Shown piece by piece: positions 56,110 to 64,000 of a stretch of DNA of 64,000 nt. Both the position numbers and the translations under genes were made by a program. Below the pieces are notes generated by a model. The model ran no database searches and was not told the DNA's origin. It was given only the letters and a program-made list of their open reading frames with translations. This stretch comes from Chitinophaga pinensis DSM 2588 (GTDB taxonomy: Bacteria > Bacteroidota > Bacteroidia > Chitinophagales > Chitinophagaceae): positions 5,264,001-5,328,000 of the forward strand of contig NC_013132.1 of the NCBI RefSeq assembly GCF_000024005.1. The letters are read 5' to 3'. The number at the start of each line of letters is the position of its first letter. The stretch's first letter is position 1.

Positions 56110-56149
56110 GTAACTTTGTAACGAAAACTAGTAGTAACATAGATGTAAC
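56110..56149. promoter_or_regulatory. Four GTAAC repeats and a -7 box, candidate HxlR operator
   Basis: GTAAC begins at 56110, 56118, 56134 and 56145. TAACTTTG at 56111-56118 fits the TAnnTTTG box and overlaps two repeats, so a bound regulator would block it. Same pentamer as at 43155-43205. Confidence 0.55.
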
Positions 56150-56159
56150 CAGTTAAAAT

Positions 56160-56513
56160 ATGGGATGTAAAATAGCAGAGTTCCAACAGGAACAAAAGAA
56201 GAGAATGAGATCTGTGCAAGATGCAATGGATGCGCTAAATGGCAAGTGGAAGATCGCTATTATTTCATCAATTTGTTGCTATGGGAAACGGCGGTTTTCT
56301 GACATTTTGAATGATATAGACGGAATTTCCAACAGAATGCTAAGCAAAGAATTAAGGGAATTAGAAATAAACCAGATAGTAAAACGGGCCATATCAGACA
56401 TTCATCCCATCACTGTTCAATATGAACTTACAGAACACGGGGATACACTACAAACCATTATTAGTAATCTCTCTGACTGGGGCATTGCTCACCGGAAAAA
56501 GATAGTTGGGTAA
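56160..56513 (+). CDS. HxlR-family transcriptional regulator
   Basis: 117 residues: VQDAMDALNGKWKIAIISSICC, RRFSDILNDIDGISNRMLSKELRELEINQIV and TVQYELTEHGDTL. Cys3 (MGCK) and a Cys pair (ICCYG) could be redox-active. Divergent from the SDR. Wing and recognition region are closer to the HxlR at 42836 (ISKKVL / ISNRML) than to those at 35958 and 61071. Confidence 0.92.
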   Translation: MGCKIAEFQQEQKKRMRSVQDAMDALNGKWKIAIISSICCYGKRRFSDILNDIDGISNRMLSKELRELEINQIVKRAISDIHPITVQYELTEHGDTLQTIISNLSDWGIAHRKKIVG

Positions 56514-56634
56514 CTATTAGATACAATCCTGCTTTGTTTAAGATATTGACAAGAGGGCGCATAAATTATTATTACGAATATATATAATATTACATCTATA
56601 TTTGCGGCTGACTTTTTTATTAAACATCAGTTCT

Positions 56635-57234
56635 ATGAAAGCTTTAAAAGCCGCATTGTTAATCACAGGCATAAGTTTCCTATTATTCTCTTGTAAAGAT
56701 GATGATGCTCCCGTACCTGCTAATCCGTTGTCGGGAGTTTATACCTTCAAGCAAGCAAAGACTACTGGTCGTATTGTAGTTATCACCGACACCGGAGTTT
56801 CTGACTCTATCATCACTAGTTATAACTATACGGTAACCGGGGCTGGTGAGCTGGCGTTCGATGCTGAAAACATTTCTCAGAAGGATATCGCTTACAAATA
56901 CGCTGCTCAGACGGAGTACATCAGCTTTTTTAAGGGTGAAATAACAAATAAAACCGAAACCAACTCGAATCAGGAAGTTGATAGCTTCAGTAAAAAGATA
57001 GCATACCTTATCAAAGAAGATTCAATTCATTTTTCAACGCCACTGTTAGATAATGAAAAGGATGTTATCGGATTTCCTTTAAAAGCCACCTATTTTTACC
57101 TCGAGGGTTCAGCCGTTCTGTTACTAAGTTCTAAAACAGCAACAAGAGACACGACTATTAATTCTGATGGAACTCCCAGGATTAGTGTCAGCACCGAGAG
57201 CCAGGTGATTACGTTAGAGAAAAAATTGAACTAA
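56635..57234 (+). CDS. Lipoprotein of unknown function
   Basis: 199 residues from ATG 56635. Lipobox LLFSC after a hydrophobic stretch (KAALLITGISFLLFSC), followed by acidic KDDDAPVP, the export signal-like acidic run of Bacteroidota surface lipoproteins. The remaining beta-rich domain (SGVYTFKQAKTTGRIVVI ... ISVSTESQVITLEKKLN) is not recognised. Single gene with a strong downstream terminator. Confidence 0.8.
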   Translation: MKALKAALLITGISFLLFSCKDDDAPVPANPLSGVYTFKQAKTTGRIVVITDTGVSDSIITSYNYTVTGAGELAFDAENISQKDIAYKYAAQTEYISFFKGEITNKTETNSNQEVDSFSKKIAYLIKEDSIHFSTPLLDNEKDVIGFPLKATYFYLEGSAVLLLSSKTATRDTTINSDGTPRISVSTESQVITLEKKLN

Positions 57235-57297
57235 TGATATACTAGCTAAGAAATCTGAGCGTATTAGATTGGCAAAAGAAGGAGACTATTTTGAAAA

Positions 57298-57349
57298 ATA
57301 TGGAGGTGTCATCTTTGTTCTTTAAAAAGCAAAGATGACACCTCCATAT
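57298..57349. terminator. Long perfect hairpin, terminator
   Basis: ATATGGAGGTGTCATCTTTG pairs over 20 bp without mismatch with CAAAGATGACACCTCCATAT around a 12-nt loop, followed by T-rich sequence. Confidence 0.85.
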
Positions 57350-57546
57350 GTCTTTTTTGAGTAACCTCTTTTTTAACTGCTTACCGTTCTTCAGCGTTAT
57401 GATATACCATCACGAGAAGAATCTGCCCGCGGCTTCGGATAAATATGAAGTCATTATCTTGCCTTCCTCATATCCGCTCCAGTGATCAATCAGTATTATT
57501 TTGTACCTTAAAAGTCAGAATTGTGCAAAAATAGAGCTAGTAAATT

Positions 57547-58125
57547 ATGTTTGATATTTTTGAACAGTATATGCAGCAGGTCAGTGGCGTACCGAAAGCG
57601 GATCTTGCTATGCTAAGAGAAATCTGCATAGAAAAGAAATTACGGAAAGGCCAATCCTTATTACATGAAGGTGAAATATGGTCGATGAATTGTTTCATTA
57701 CCTCAGGCTGTTTGCGGCTATACAGAACAGATAAAGAAGGTGTTGAACATACTGCAAGGTTTGGAATCGAAAATTGGTGGATGACTGACATGGAAAGTTA
57801 TATTTACCAAAAACCTTCAGAATATAATATAGAGGCTCTTTCGTCCAGTACAGCCATCGTGTGGACGAAAGCGGCCTGGGATGAAATCCTAAACAGCAGC
57901 CCTGCCATGAAAATTTTTAATGATCAGCTTCTCCAACGCGCTTACATAGCAAGTCAAAAAAGGATTTTTTCGTTGATAAGTTCCAATGCTACAGAAAAGT
58001 ATTTTGAATTTCAAAAGACTTATCCTAATGTATTTAACAAGGTACCTTTGCATATGGTCGCGTCTTATCTGGGAATGTCAAGAGAAACATTGAGCCGGAT
58101 AAGAAGAGAATACGCGAAACTTTAA
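57547..58125 (+). CDS. Crp/Fnr-family regulator (short Bacteroidota type)
   Basis: 192 residues: FEQYMQQVSGV, LRKGQSLLHEGEIWSMNCFITSGCLRLYRTD, FGIENWWMTDMESYI and a C-terminal HTH VPLHMVASYLGMSRETLSRIRREYAK. Same subfamily as 50888-51457 (ENWW motif shared). Ends before a terminator. Confidence 0.9.
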   Translation: MFDIFEQYMQQVSGVPKADLAMLREICIEKKLRKGQSLLHEGEIWSMNCFITSGCLRLYRTDKEGVEHTARFGIENWWMTDMESYIYQKPSEYNIEALSSSTAIVWTKAAWDEILNSSPAMKIFNDQLLQRAYIASQKRIFSLISSNATEKYFEFQKTYPNVFNKVPLHMVASYLGMSRETLSRIRREYAKL

Positions 58126-58143
58126 GGGTCTTCCCTGATGGAG

Positions 58144-58185
58144 AAAAAGGCAGAACGGGATTTGCGCTCCCTGTTCTGCCTTTTT
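58144..58185. terminator. Intrinsic terminator between convergent genes
   Basis: AAAAAGGCAGAACGGGA pairs with TCCCTGTTCTGCCTTTTT (one bulge), between the Crp/Fnr and amidase genes. Confidence 0.8.
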
Positions 58186-58241
58186 GGTATTACAAATATT
58201 AAACCAGCATAACTATCCGGTGACTTCTCAACTGAGTATGG

Positions 58242-59669
58242 TTAAATACCAGGGTGAAGACCGCGGACCGGGCTTACGCTTTCCAGCAGCGAAGCGATGT
58301 GCAGAATAGTCGATTCATTAAGCCAACTTCCCACGATTTGAACTGCTATAGGTAGCCCCTCTTTGCTTGTACCGAAGCGCATCGCAATACCCGGCAAGCC
58401 AGTTATATTAAGAGGTACGGTCGCACCTTGCAAATATGTGGGGTCCACCTTCTGCCCGTTGATAATAAAGGATTCTACGCCATGCTTGTGGGCAGGGACC
58501 GGCAACACATGTGTGAGCAACGCATCGTATTTGCTGAAATAACCGGCAAAACCGTCTTTTAAGCGCTCAGCCGCCTGCTCCGCATCTATGAAGTCCTCCA
58601 TTGACGTATCGGGCAGCGAAAGCATGGTTTTTGACATTTTATAAAGTTCCTCCTGGCTGCGACCTGCGGTTGCTTCACGGAATGCTTTTTTCATCTCCAT
58701 TACATGTAAGCGATTGAATACATCAAGCGCAAAGTCGCGTTCCAGCGCAGGGATGCCCACTGGTTCTACTAATAAACCTAAACTCTTCAAAGCATCTGCG
58801 GCTGCCTCAACGGTCTTTATGACTTCAGAGTCGACCGGACCGAAGCCAGGCCCGACCATCCAGCCTATGCGTAGCTTACGATCAGGTATACTGCCAACAC
58901 CGCCATTCAACAGGTAATTACTTGAGGAAAATCCGTCAAGACCGTCAGGACCGGAAAGCACGCCAAAGGCAATTTGAAGGTCACGAATACTACGCGCCAT
59001 TGGGCCTACATGCCAAAACCGACGTGGTACACGTGGCCAGATACCGGTCATTGGTACACGGCCGTGCGTTGCTTTGAGCGACACAATACCTGTTTGTGCT
59101 GCCGGACCACGCACAGAGATAGCAAGGTCGGTTCCAAGACCAATCGGTGACATACCAGCCGCAATGGCTGCCGACTCACCTCCACTGGATCCTCCCGGTG
59201 TGCGGGACAAATCCCAGGGATTATTCGACCTGCCGCTAAGCAGATTATCGCTTTCTATCCAATAGGAGAACTCCGGAATATTGGTCTTTGCCAGCAGAAT
59301 GCCACCTGCTTGCTTCATTCGTGCAACGCTTGTCGCATCACTATCGGGTATACGACCCTTAAAAATTGGAGAACCACGTTGTGTTAAAATATTCGCAGTA
59401 TCAATTGAATCTTTAACTGTGAATGGCACACCATGCAAGGGTCCCAATTCATTCCCTCTCAATACCGCATTTTCTGCCTTCTTGGCCACCTCCATTGCAT
59501 TATCAGCAATCGTTACAATTGCATTGATAGCTGGGTTGAATGCTTCAATACGATCAAGATGAGCCTTCATTACTTCAACCGGTGAGATATCCCGGTCGCG
59601 TATCATTTTAGCCAATGTACCCGCGTCCTGGTAATAGATAGGATTTCTGTCACTTTTTTGCAAATCCAT
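58242..59669 (-). CDS. Amidase signature family hydrolase (GatA/FAAH-like)
   Basis: 475 residues. Catalytic Lys in GVPFTVKDSID, cis-Ser in GGSSGGESAAIAAG. The nucleophile region normally reads TDIGGSIR, here TDLAISVRGPA: the Ser is kept but the two oxyanion-loop glycines are replaced. The family hydrolyses amides through Ser-cisSer-Lys. Free-standing, no GatB/GatC, so it is not the tRNA amidotransferase. No signal peptide. It is 160 bp downstream of the OYE gene on the same strand, possibly co-transcribed. Confidence 0.9.
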   Translation of the reverse strand: MDLQKSDRNPIYYQDAGTLAKMIRDRDISPVEVMKAHLDRIEAFNPAINAIVTIADNAMEVAKKAENAVLRGNELGPLHGVPFTVKDSIDTANILTQRGSPIFKGRIPDSDATSVARMKQAGGILLAKTNIPEFSYWIESDNLLSGRSNNPWDLSRTPGGSSGGESAAIAAGMSPIGLGTDLAISVRGPAAQTGIVSLKATHGRVPMTGIWPRVPRRFWHVGPMARSIRDLQIAFGVLSGPDGLDGFSSSNYLLNGGVGSIPDRKLRIGWMVGPGFGPVDSEVIKTVEAAADALKSLGLLVEPVGIPALERDFALDVFNRLHVMEMKKAFREATAGRSQEELYKMSKTMLSLPDTSMEDFIDAEQAAERLKDGFAGYFSKYDALLTHVLPVPAHKHGVESFIINGQKVDPTYLQGATVPLNITGLPGIAMRFGTSKEGLPIAVQIVGSWLNESTILHIASLLESVSPVRGLHPGI

Positions 59670-59829
59670 AGTATATCGTGTTTAAAAGTTCATGAAACAG
59701 CAAGAATTACTCATTGCCGAAACAAAAGTACAGTGGGACAGATTGCCCGGACGAAGTCAAATGGCACTTTTCAAATGTGACATTTGTCACATCTTTATAT
59801 CTACAGTTCATGAAGGCTTATTATAATTG

Positions 59830-60939
59830 CTACGCTATCACAGCTTCTGGATAATCTGTGTATCCACTTTCGCCGCTGTAATAGGTATCCCGGTTGCTTT
59901 CTGCCAATGGTAAATTATACATGAAACGCTTTACAAGATCTGGATTCGCAATGAATGGTGTACCAAAAGATACCAGGTCTGCCTTACCATCTTTCAAAAT
60001 TGCGTTACCGCTTCCCTGCGTAAAGCCCAGATTTGCCATGAGTGTGCCGCTATAGTGGTACCGGAAGTGGCTAAAATAGTCATCCTGCAATACCTCTACC
60101 GGTGTGCCGGTTAAATCTTCTGCAGGACCCACAATATGTAAGTAAGCGAGATTATAATCGCTTAATTTTTTAAGGATATATTGAAACAGCGGGATAGTTT
60201 CTTCATCTGGTGTCACAATACCTACATGGCTGAATAAGACCGGCGTGAACTTGATGGCTACACGTGTGCTATCCCATACTTCTATGATGGCATCCAATAT
60301 TTCAAATACAATGCGTGCCCGGTTTTCGACACTGCCACCATACTCGTCGCTACGCTTATTAGTAGCCAGACTTAAAAACTGAGGGATTAACATCCCTGCC
60401 TGCGCATGTACCTCGATACCATCAAATCCTGCTTCCTTTGCATTTTTTGCTGCCTGTTTGTAATCCAGTATAGTTTGTTTAATCTCAGCGACAGTCAACA
60501 TGCGTGGGGTTACTGTGTCTTTAAAGCCTTCGGGCGTAAAAGACTGGGTTTGCGGATTTATAGCAGAAGGTCCCGCAGGTAGTTCCCCGCCAAAGAAATC
60601 CGGGTGCGATGCAGCACCGATATGCCCTAACTGAGAGAAGATCAGACCGCCTTTGTCATGTACCGCTTGGGTCACAAGTTTCCATCCTTCTATCTGCTCC
60701 GGCGTGTAGATGCCCGGCACATTAATAAAGCCGATCGACCGTGGATTCACCCAGGTCCCTTCACTCAGAATCAAGCCTGCTGAGGCGCGTTGTGCATAAT
60801 ACGCAGCCATTAAAGGAGTCGGCACCAAACCTTCATTTGTGGCACGTCCACGGGTTAGCGATGACATAATTACCCGGTTTTTCAATTTCAAATTGCCTAT
60901 CTGATATTCTTCTAACAAGGGTTGTGCAGTATTCTTCAT
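59830..60939 (-). CDS. Old Yellow Enzyme-family alkene reductase (NemA-like)
   Basis: 369 residues, FMN TIM barrel: LKNRVIMSSLTRGRA, GLIFSQLGHIGA (Gln), FDGIEVHAQAGMLIPQFLS, RSDEYGGSVENRAR, MANLGFTQGSG and VSFGTPFIANPDLV. Reduces activated C=C bonds or nitro groups with NADPH. At the substrate-binding His-x-x-Asn/His site it reads HAQA, so the second ligand is Ala. The phenyl-loop RSDEYGGSxENR is intact. Divergent from an HxlR gene over a perfect 20-bp palindrome. Confidence 0.92.
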   Translation of the reverse strand: MKNTAQPLLEEYQIGNLKLKNRVIMSSLTRGRATNEGLVPTPLMAAYYAQRASAGLILSEGTWVNPRSIGFINVPGIYTPEQIEGWKLVTQAVHDKGGLIFSQLGHIGAASHPDFFGGELPAGPSAINPQTQSFTPEGFKDTVTPRMLTVAEIKQTILDYKQAAKNAKEAGFDGIEVHAQAGMLIPQFLSLATNKRSDEYGGSVENRARIVFEILDAIIEVWDSTRVAIKFTPVLFSHVGIVTPDEETIPLFQYILKKLSDYNLAYLHIVGPAEDLTGTPVEVLQDDYFSHFRYHYSGTLMANLGFTQGSGNAILKDGKADLVSFGTPFIANPDLVKRFMYNLPLAESNRDTYYSGESGYTDYPEAVIA

Positions 60940-61003
60940 TATTTTTTTTTAGCAAACTTCGGGCATATACAGCAGCGGCACAATATGGGAAAAACTAAAG
61001 TCG

Positions 61004-61023
61004 TAGGGATAAATTTATCCCTA
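61004..61023. promoter_or_regulatory. 20-bp perfect palindrome, candidate HxlR operator
   Basis: TAGGGATAAATTTATCCCTA, own reverse complement, between the divergent OYE and HxlR genes. Shares the core GGATAAATTT with the site at 36371-36392. Confidence 0.7.
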
Positions 61024-61070
61024 TGGCGATTTGAGATACTATGTCTATTTTTGAGTAAATTGAACAGCTT

Positions 61071-61493
61071 ATGTACGAAAGAAAGACTCCCCTCGCTATT
61101 GATTGCGGCCTGCACCTGACCAGAGAAGTGCTGAACGGCAAATGGAAGCCTGCCCTGCTCAATGCTATTTCGATGGATATAAAACGTCCTAGTGAGATGC
61201 TACGCCTACTACCTGATGCTACGCGGAGGGTGTTGAATGTTCAACTCAAAGAGTTAGAGGAGCATGGCATGATACAAAAGAAAATTTACTCTCAGCTACC
61301 GCCCAAAGTGGAGTATTCGCTCACGGAAATCGGATGGTCGCTAATGCCAGTTATTGACGCGATGAACCAATGGGGTGACGCTAATCGCAGCTTTCTGGAG
61401 ACGGTTGTTACACAGGCGCCGAAGATCAGAGAAACTTCAAAATCAGTATGCGAGGGTTACCGGCAAAGGTTTATTGAGCAAAAAATCGGATAA
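61071..61493 (+). CDS. HxlR-family transcriptional regulator
   Basis: 140 residues: LTREVLNGKWKPALLNAI, LLPDATRRVLNVQLKELEEHGMI, LPPKVEYSLTEIGWSL. Conserved-position Cys in IDCGLHL. Paralogue of 35958-36335 with a nearly identical helix-turn-helix, in line with a shared palindrome. Likely represses the divergent OYE gene. Confidence 0.93.
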   Translation: MYERKTPLAIDCGLHLTREVLNGKWKPALLNAISMDIKRPSEMLRLLPDATRRVLNVQLKELEEHGMIQKKIYSQLPPKVEYSLTEIGWSLMPVIDAMNQWGDANRSFLETVVTQAPKIRETSKSVCEGYRQRFIEQKIG

Positions 61494-61794
61494 AATACTG
61501 CCATTTTTCCCAGGTCTTTAGTCTTTCCTTATATAGATGTTTTGTCCGCTACAGAGATTTTTCTCCCGGAAAAATCATCAGCGGCTGATTACCTGAGTCC
61601 GCAATTTGCATAATTACAACTGCTGTTGCTTTAGGCACACCAATTGAATAAGCCACGCCCCTTACCATCATCTGCATCAGGACTCGCACGTACAGCTATG
61701 CCTGGATTGTTAACGAGTAGCCATATGTTGTAGCCTATCCTTAACATACGGGTAACATTCAATAACTACTTTGTTGACAAATGAACTTCTATAA
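61494..61794 (-). pseudogene. Possible SDR relic in intergenic region
   Basis: On the minus strand near 61670-61750 the frame reads WLLVNNPGIAVRASPDADDG, close to the SDR NNAG motif, then breaks by stops and shifts; further on SAADDFSGRKISVADKTS follows. It is probably a heavily decayed dehydrogenase gene, low certainty. The upstream promoter of 61795 must also lie here. Confidence 0.35.
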
Positions 61795-63084
61795 ATGAAA
61801 TATCAAGCAATTACACTAGCTGCATTGGCACTTGTATCCTTAAGTGCCTGTAAAAAGAATGACAATGTGGCAACAACCATCGTTTACCCCGATATGGCAG
61901 AAGCAGTTAATCCTGCCATATTGTTTACTACTGCTGCAGGTGTGAAAGTATATAATGGCGGGTATGGATCAGCGGTAGCTGCAGATCCAACGCAGAAAGA
62001 TGTATTTTATATGCTTACAGACCGCGGATCGAACGTAGCAGGACAGGTAGCCAATTCAATTATTATTGGTAAATCTGACTTTACACCGCAGATCGGAAAG
62101 TTCCGCCTGAAAGATGGTAAACTGGTCCTGGAGCAGGTTATAGAATTAAAGAATGCGGCAGGCGACAAGCTAAATGGCCTTCCTAATCCGGCAGGCATGG
62201 GTGCATCCGGAGAAATAGCCTACGATCTGAATGGAAACATACTTACGCCCAGTCCGGACGGAATCGATTCAGAAGGACTTGTGGCTGCCGCAGATGGAAC
62301 CTTTTGGATAAGCGACGAATATGGTCCACATATAGTACATGTAGATGCGACAGGGAAAACTATTGAGCGCATCAATCCTTTTGGTACCGGTACAGGCAAC
62401 CGGAAATTACCTGCTGTATTTACCAACCGCCGGGCCAACCGTGGAATGGAAGGGCTAACGATCACGCCTGACGGCAAAACACTGGTCGGTATTATGCAAT
62501 CCCCTATGTACAATCCTTCTAAAACCGCTGTTGCTAAATCTACCGTATTGCGGATACTTACATTTGATATTGCCACAGCAGCTACCAAACAATATGCTTA
62601 CCTGATGGATAACACAAGCCTTACAGGAGTAAGTGAAATAGTAGCCGTTAACAACACCACATTTTTAACACTTGAGCGCGATGGGCTTTTTGGCGGAGCT
62701 GCTACTAACCCGGCTACTTTCAAAAAGGTATTTAAGATAGAGTTGAGCAATGCAACGGATATTTCTGATCCCGCCAATGGCGCTACTGGTAAGCTGTATA
62801 GCGGTAAGACTGTAGAAGAGTTGAATGACGTATCAGGTTTACAGGGAGCAGGCATAACACCTGTTACCAAAACGCTTGTACTCGATCTGTTAAAAGATCT
62901 GTCTATTGTCTATCCACATGATAAGGCAGAAGGCCTGGCACTATTACCAGGTAATATACTCGTTATTTCGAATGATGACGATTTTGGTGTCGTAGACAAT
63001 GGCGCAAGCGGTTTTTCTCAAAAAATACTGACGTTGGGATCTGTAGATCGTAACCGTTTGTACTTCAAAAAAATAACTTTATAG
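61795..63084 (+). CDS. Exported lipoprotein, phytase-like esterase domain (PF13449-type)
   Basis: 429 residues. Lipobox LSAC in the signal (LAALALVSLSAC). Mature part: FYMLTDRGSNV, DSEGLVAAADGTFWISDEYGPHIVHVDATGKTI (parts of one conserved block), NRGMEGLTITPDGKTLVG and HDKAEGLALLPGNILVISNDDDFG. These are the hallmarks of the esterase-like activity of phytase family, a beta-propeller that may hydrolyse phosphate esters. Outer-membrane or periplasmic. Single gene with a downstream terminator. Confidence 0.9.
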   Translation: MKYQAITLAALALVSLSACKKNDNVATTIVYPDMAEAVNPAILFTTAAGVKVYNGGYGSAVAADPTQKDVFYMLTDRGSNVAGQVANSIIIGKSDFTPQIGKFRLKDGKLVLEQVIELKNAAGDKLNGLPNPAGMGASGEIAYDLNGNILTPSPDGIDSEGLVAAADGTFWISDEYGPHIVHVDATGKTIERINPFGTGTGNRKLPAVFTNRRANRGMEGLTITPDGKTLVGIMQSPMYNPSKTAVAKSTVLRILTFDIATAATKQYAYLMDNTSLTGVSEIVAVNNTTFLTLERDGLFGGAATNPATFKKVFKIELSNATDISDPANGATGKLYSGKTVEELNDVSGLQGAGITPVTKTLVLDLLKDLSIVYPHDKAEGLALLPGNILVISNDDDFGVVDNGASGFSQKILTLGSVDRNRLYFKKITL

Positions 63085-63242
63085 GGTACCTATAGCGAAA
63101 GATATAGACGCTGAGTATTAAAAATATTTGGTCAATAAACATCTTCGCTATTGAGCATAAAAAGAGGATGTATCGAAAATAAATGCACATCCTTAGAATT
63201 ACTTAAATGACTACCTGATTCCATCAGGTATCCGAATAAAGA

Positions 63243-63277
63243 GAGCCTGTATCTTACTTTTGATACAGGCTCTTTTT
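63243..63277 (+). terminator. Intrinsic terminator
   Basis: GAGCCTGTATC pairs with GATACAGGCTC around an 8-nt loop followed by TTTTT, downstream of the phytase-like gene. Confidence 0.85.
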
Positions 63278-63289
63278 ATGCTATATGCT

Positions 63290-63614
63290 TATGGATCCGG
63301 TATGGGAGAAGTTTTTGTTGATTATCATCCGGACTTCACTAGAATTAAAAAAACAACTTTGGTGATAGCCGTAGACAAGGATATTTCCGCTCAGGAGACC
63401 GTTAAAGGACCAGGATGGCATACAGATCCTTATAGATTAGGCGCCGGCCTTAAATGCCTTTTAGTACTTACCGGCGGCAAACATAATCTTGGCGGTATTT
63501 CCGGATATGATGCTGCTGAAGCTATTGATGAGAACCCCGAACGTGTGATGCTGGTACAATGCCTTACCTGGGGCATATCTCCGTACAGCACTTTATCCGG
63601 AAGATAAATCCTGA
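63290..63614 (+). pseudogene. C-terminal fragment of an alpha/beta hydrolase
   Basis: DYHPDFTRIKKTTLVIAVDKD carries the acid-loop Asp, and GGKHNLGGISGYDAAE carries the His motif, typical of the chlorophyllase/dienelactone-hydrolase-like group. The N-terminal half with the nucleophile Ser is missing; upstream sequence is the terminator. One extra G in the run 63570-63573 shifts the frame: the corrected end reads RLTWAYLRTALYPED-like to TGA 63612-63614. Confidence 0.75.
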
Positions 63615-63649
63615 GCGAATAGTGGAATAGGTTTCGAGTGCGCAAACAA

Positions 63650-64000
63650 AATTTCCCGAGCGGCGCCACATGATCAAATTATTTTAGCTTGTAGAAATAT
63701 TGAAGCAGGCAACGAAGCGATTAAAAAGATCAAACGGGCAACTGATCACGAGTTCCTGATCTGTCTGCCTTTGGATCTGGCCTTATTGCAATCGGTAAGA
63801 GATTTTGTAAATACCTTTTCTCAATTCCCGGATCCGGTTGTGTCAATATTAGTAAACAATATGGGTGGCCTTTTCTCAGGAACACTGCCTATACAAAAGA
63901 CGATATGGAGACAGGATCATGACAATCAACGAAATATGGCACAGTGAGCTCATTTTGTGCAACAGTAACTGCATATCAGCCGGGGATTAATAGTTGTCTG
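63650..64000 (+). pseudogene. SDR-family gene fragment, decayed, runs off window
   Basis: Reads IILACRNIEAGNEAIKKIK, then LPLDLALLQSVRDFVNTFSQF, then VSILVNNMGGLFSGT, that is the second half of the Rossmann unit and NNxG motif of a retinol-dehydrogenase-like SDR. The N-terminal TGxxxGxG motif is missing, TGA interrupts at 63945, and SDR-like wording resumes in shifted frames near the window end. Confidence 0.6.

Noticed and set aside
1..64000. CRISPR array
   Set aside because: The only multi-copy short repeats (29 bp) are kilobases apart and not regularly spaced; no cas genes.

Overview
The window looks like a chromosome segment of a Bacteroidota bacterium, most likely Chitinophagaceae (Chitinophaga-like). 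The evidence is an exported YCF48/IPT/FG-GAP protein with a C-terminal type IX secretion sorting domain, RHS/YD proteins ending in the 'DPNGKDV'-type junction, SPI/SPII signal peptides of Bacteroidota style, TAnnTTTG promoter boxes, GH10/GH29/CE1 carbohydrate enzymes, and many HxlR and short Crp/Fnr regulators. The genus is inferred from gene content; no rRNA or tRNA gene is present to confirm it.

Region 1 (1-16.5 kb) is an AT-rich defence island. In order it holds the C-terminal part of a probable defence reverse transcriptase overlapping a nitrilase-fold gene (DRT-like pair), a GmrSD-type DUF262/DUF1524/DUF5655 restriction gene split by a complete IS3-family element (exact ends and a 3-bp target duplication can be read), a DUF4238 protein, a Gabija-like pair (OLD ATPase/TOPRIM nuclease plus UvrD-like helicase), and a convergent two-gene operon of a GHKL (Hsp90/MORC-like) ATPase with a C-terminal PD-(D/E)XK-like domain followed by a ComEC-type metallo-beta-lactamase hydrolase. 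The last pair is the best candidate here for a poorly described defence system.

Region 2 (16.9-28.4 kb) is secreted and polymorphic-toxin territory. A broken RHS gene has lost its 5' part to an IS remnant, and its HExxH metalloprotease tip is cut from the core by one in-frame TGA. A small lipoprotein, two exported proteins, a decayed gene and a 1527-residue T9SS cargo protein follow. At 28.4-28.8 kb lies a deleted duplicate of the 3' end of the GH10 xylanase gene found at 37.7 kb.

Region 3 (28.9-64 kb) is metabolic and regulatory: an amidohydrolase, a methyltransferase, Crp/Fnr regulators, a TPR histidine kinase, a GH10/GH29/double CE1 polysaccharide cluster, a formylglycine-generating-enzyme-like protein, a phosphoethanolamine transferase, two FAD monooxygenases (one TetX-like), an amidase and an exported phytase-like esterase. 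Four times an HxlR regulator is divergent from an NAD(P)H- or flavin-dependent oxidoreductase (SDR, NmrA-like, SDR, Old Yellow Enzyme). Two of these intergenic regions share a GGAyAAATTTrTCC palindrome and the other two share GTAAC/GTTAC repeats, which suggests two HxlR operator classes. The right end contains decayed alpha/beta hydrolase and SDR fragments.

A 29-bp intergenic motif (consensus about GGTTCGAnTnTATTCCnCTACTGGGCACA) recurs six times between 6.9 and 44.2 kb, always on the + strand, three times directly before a strong hairpin. No CRISPR array, tRNA, rRNA or replication origin was seen.
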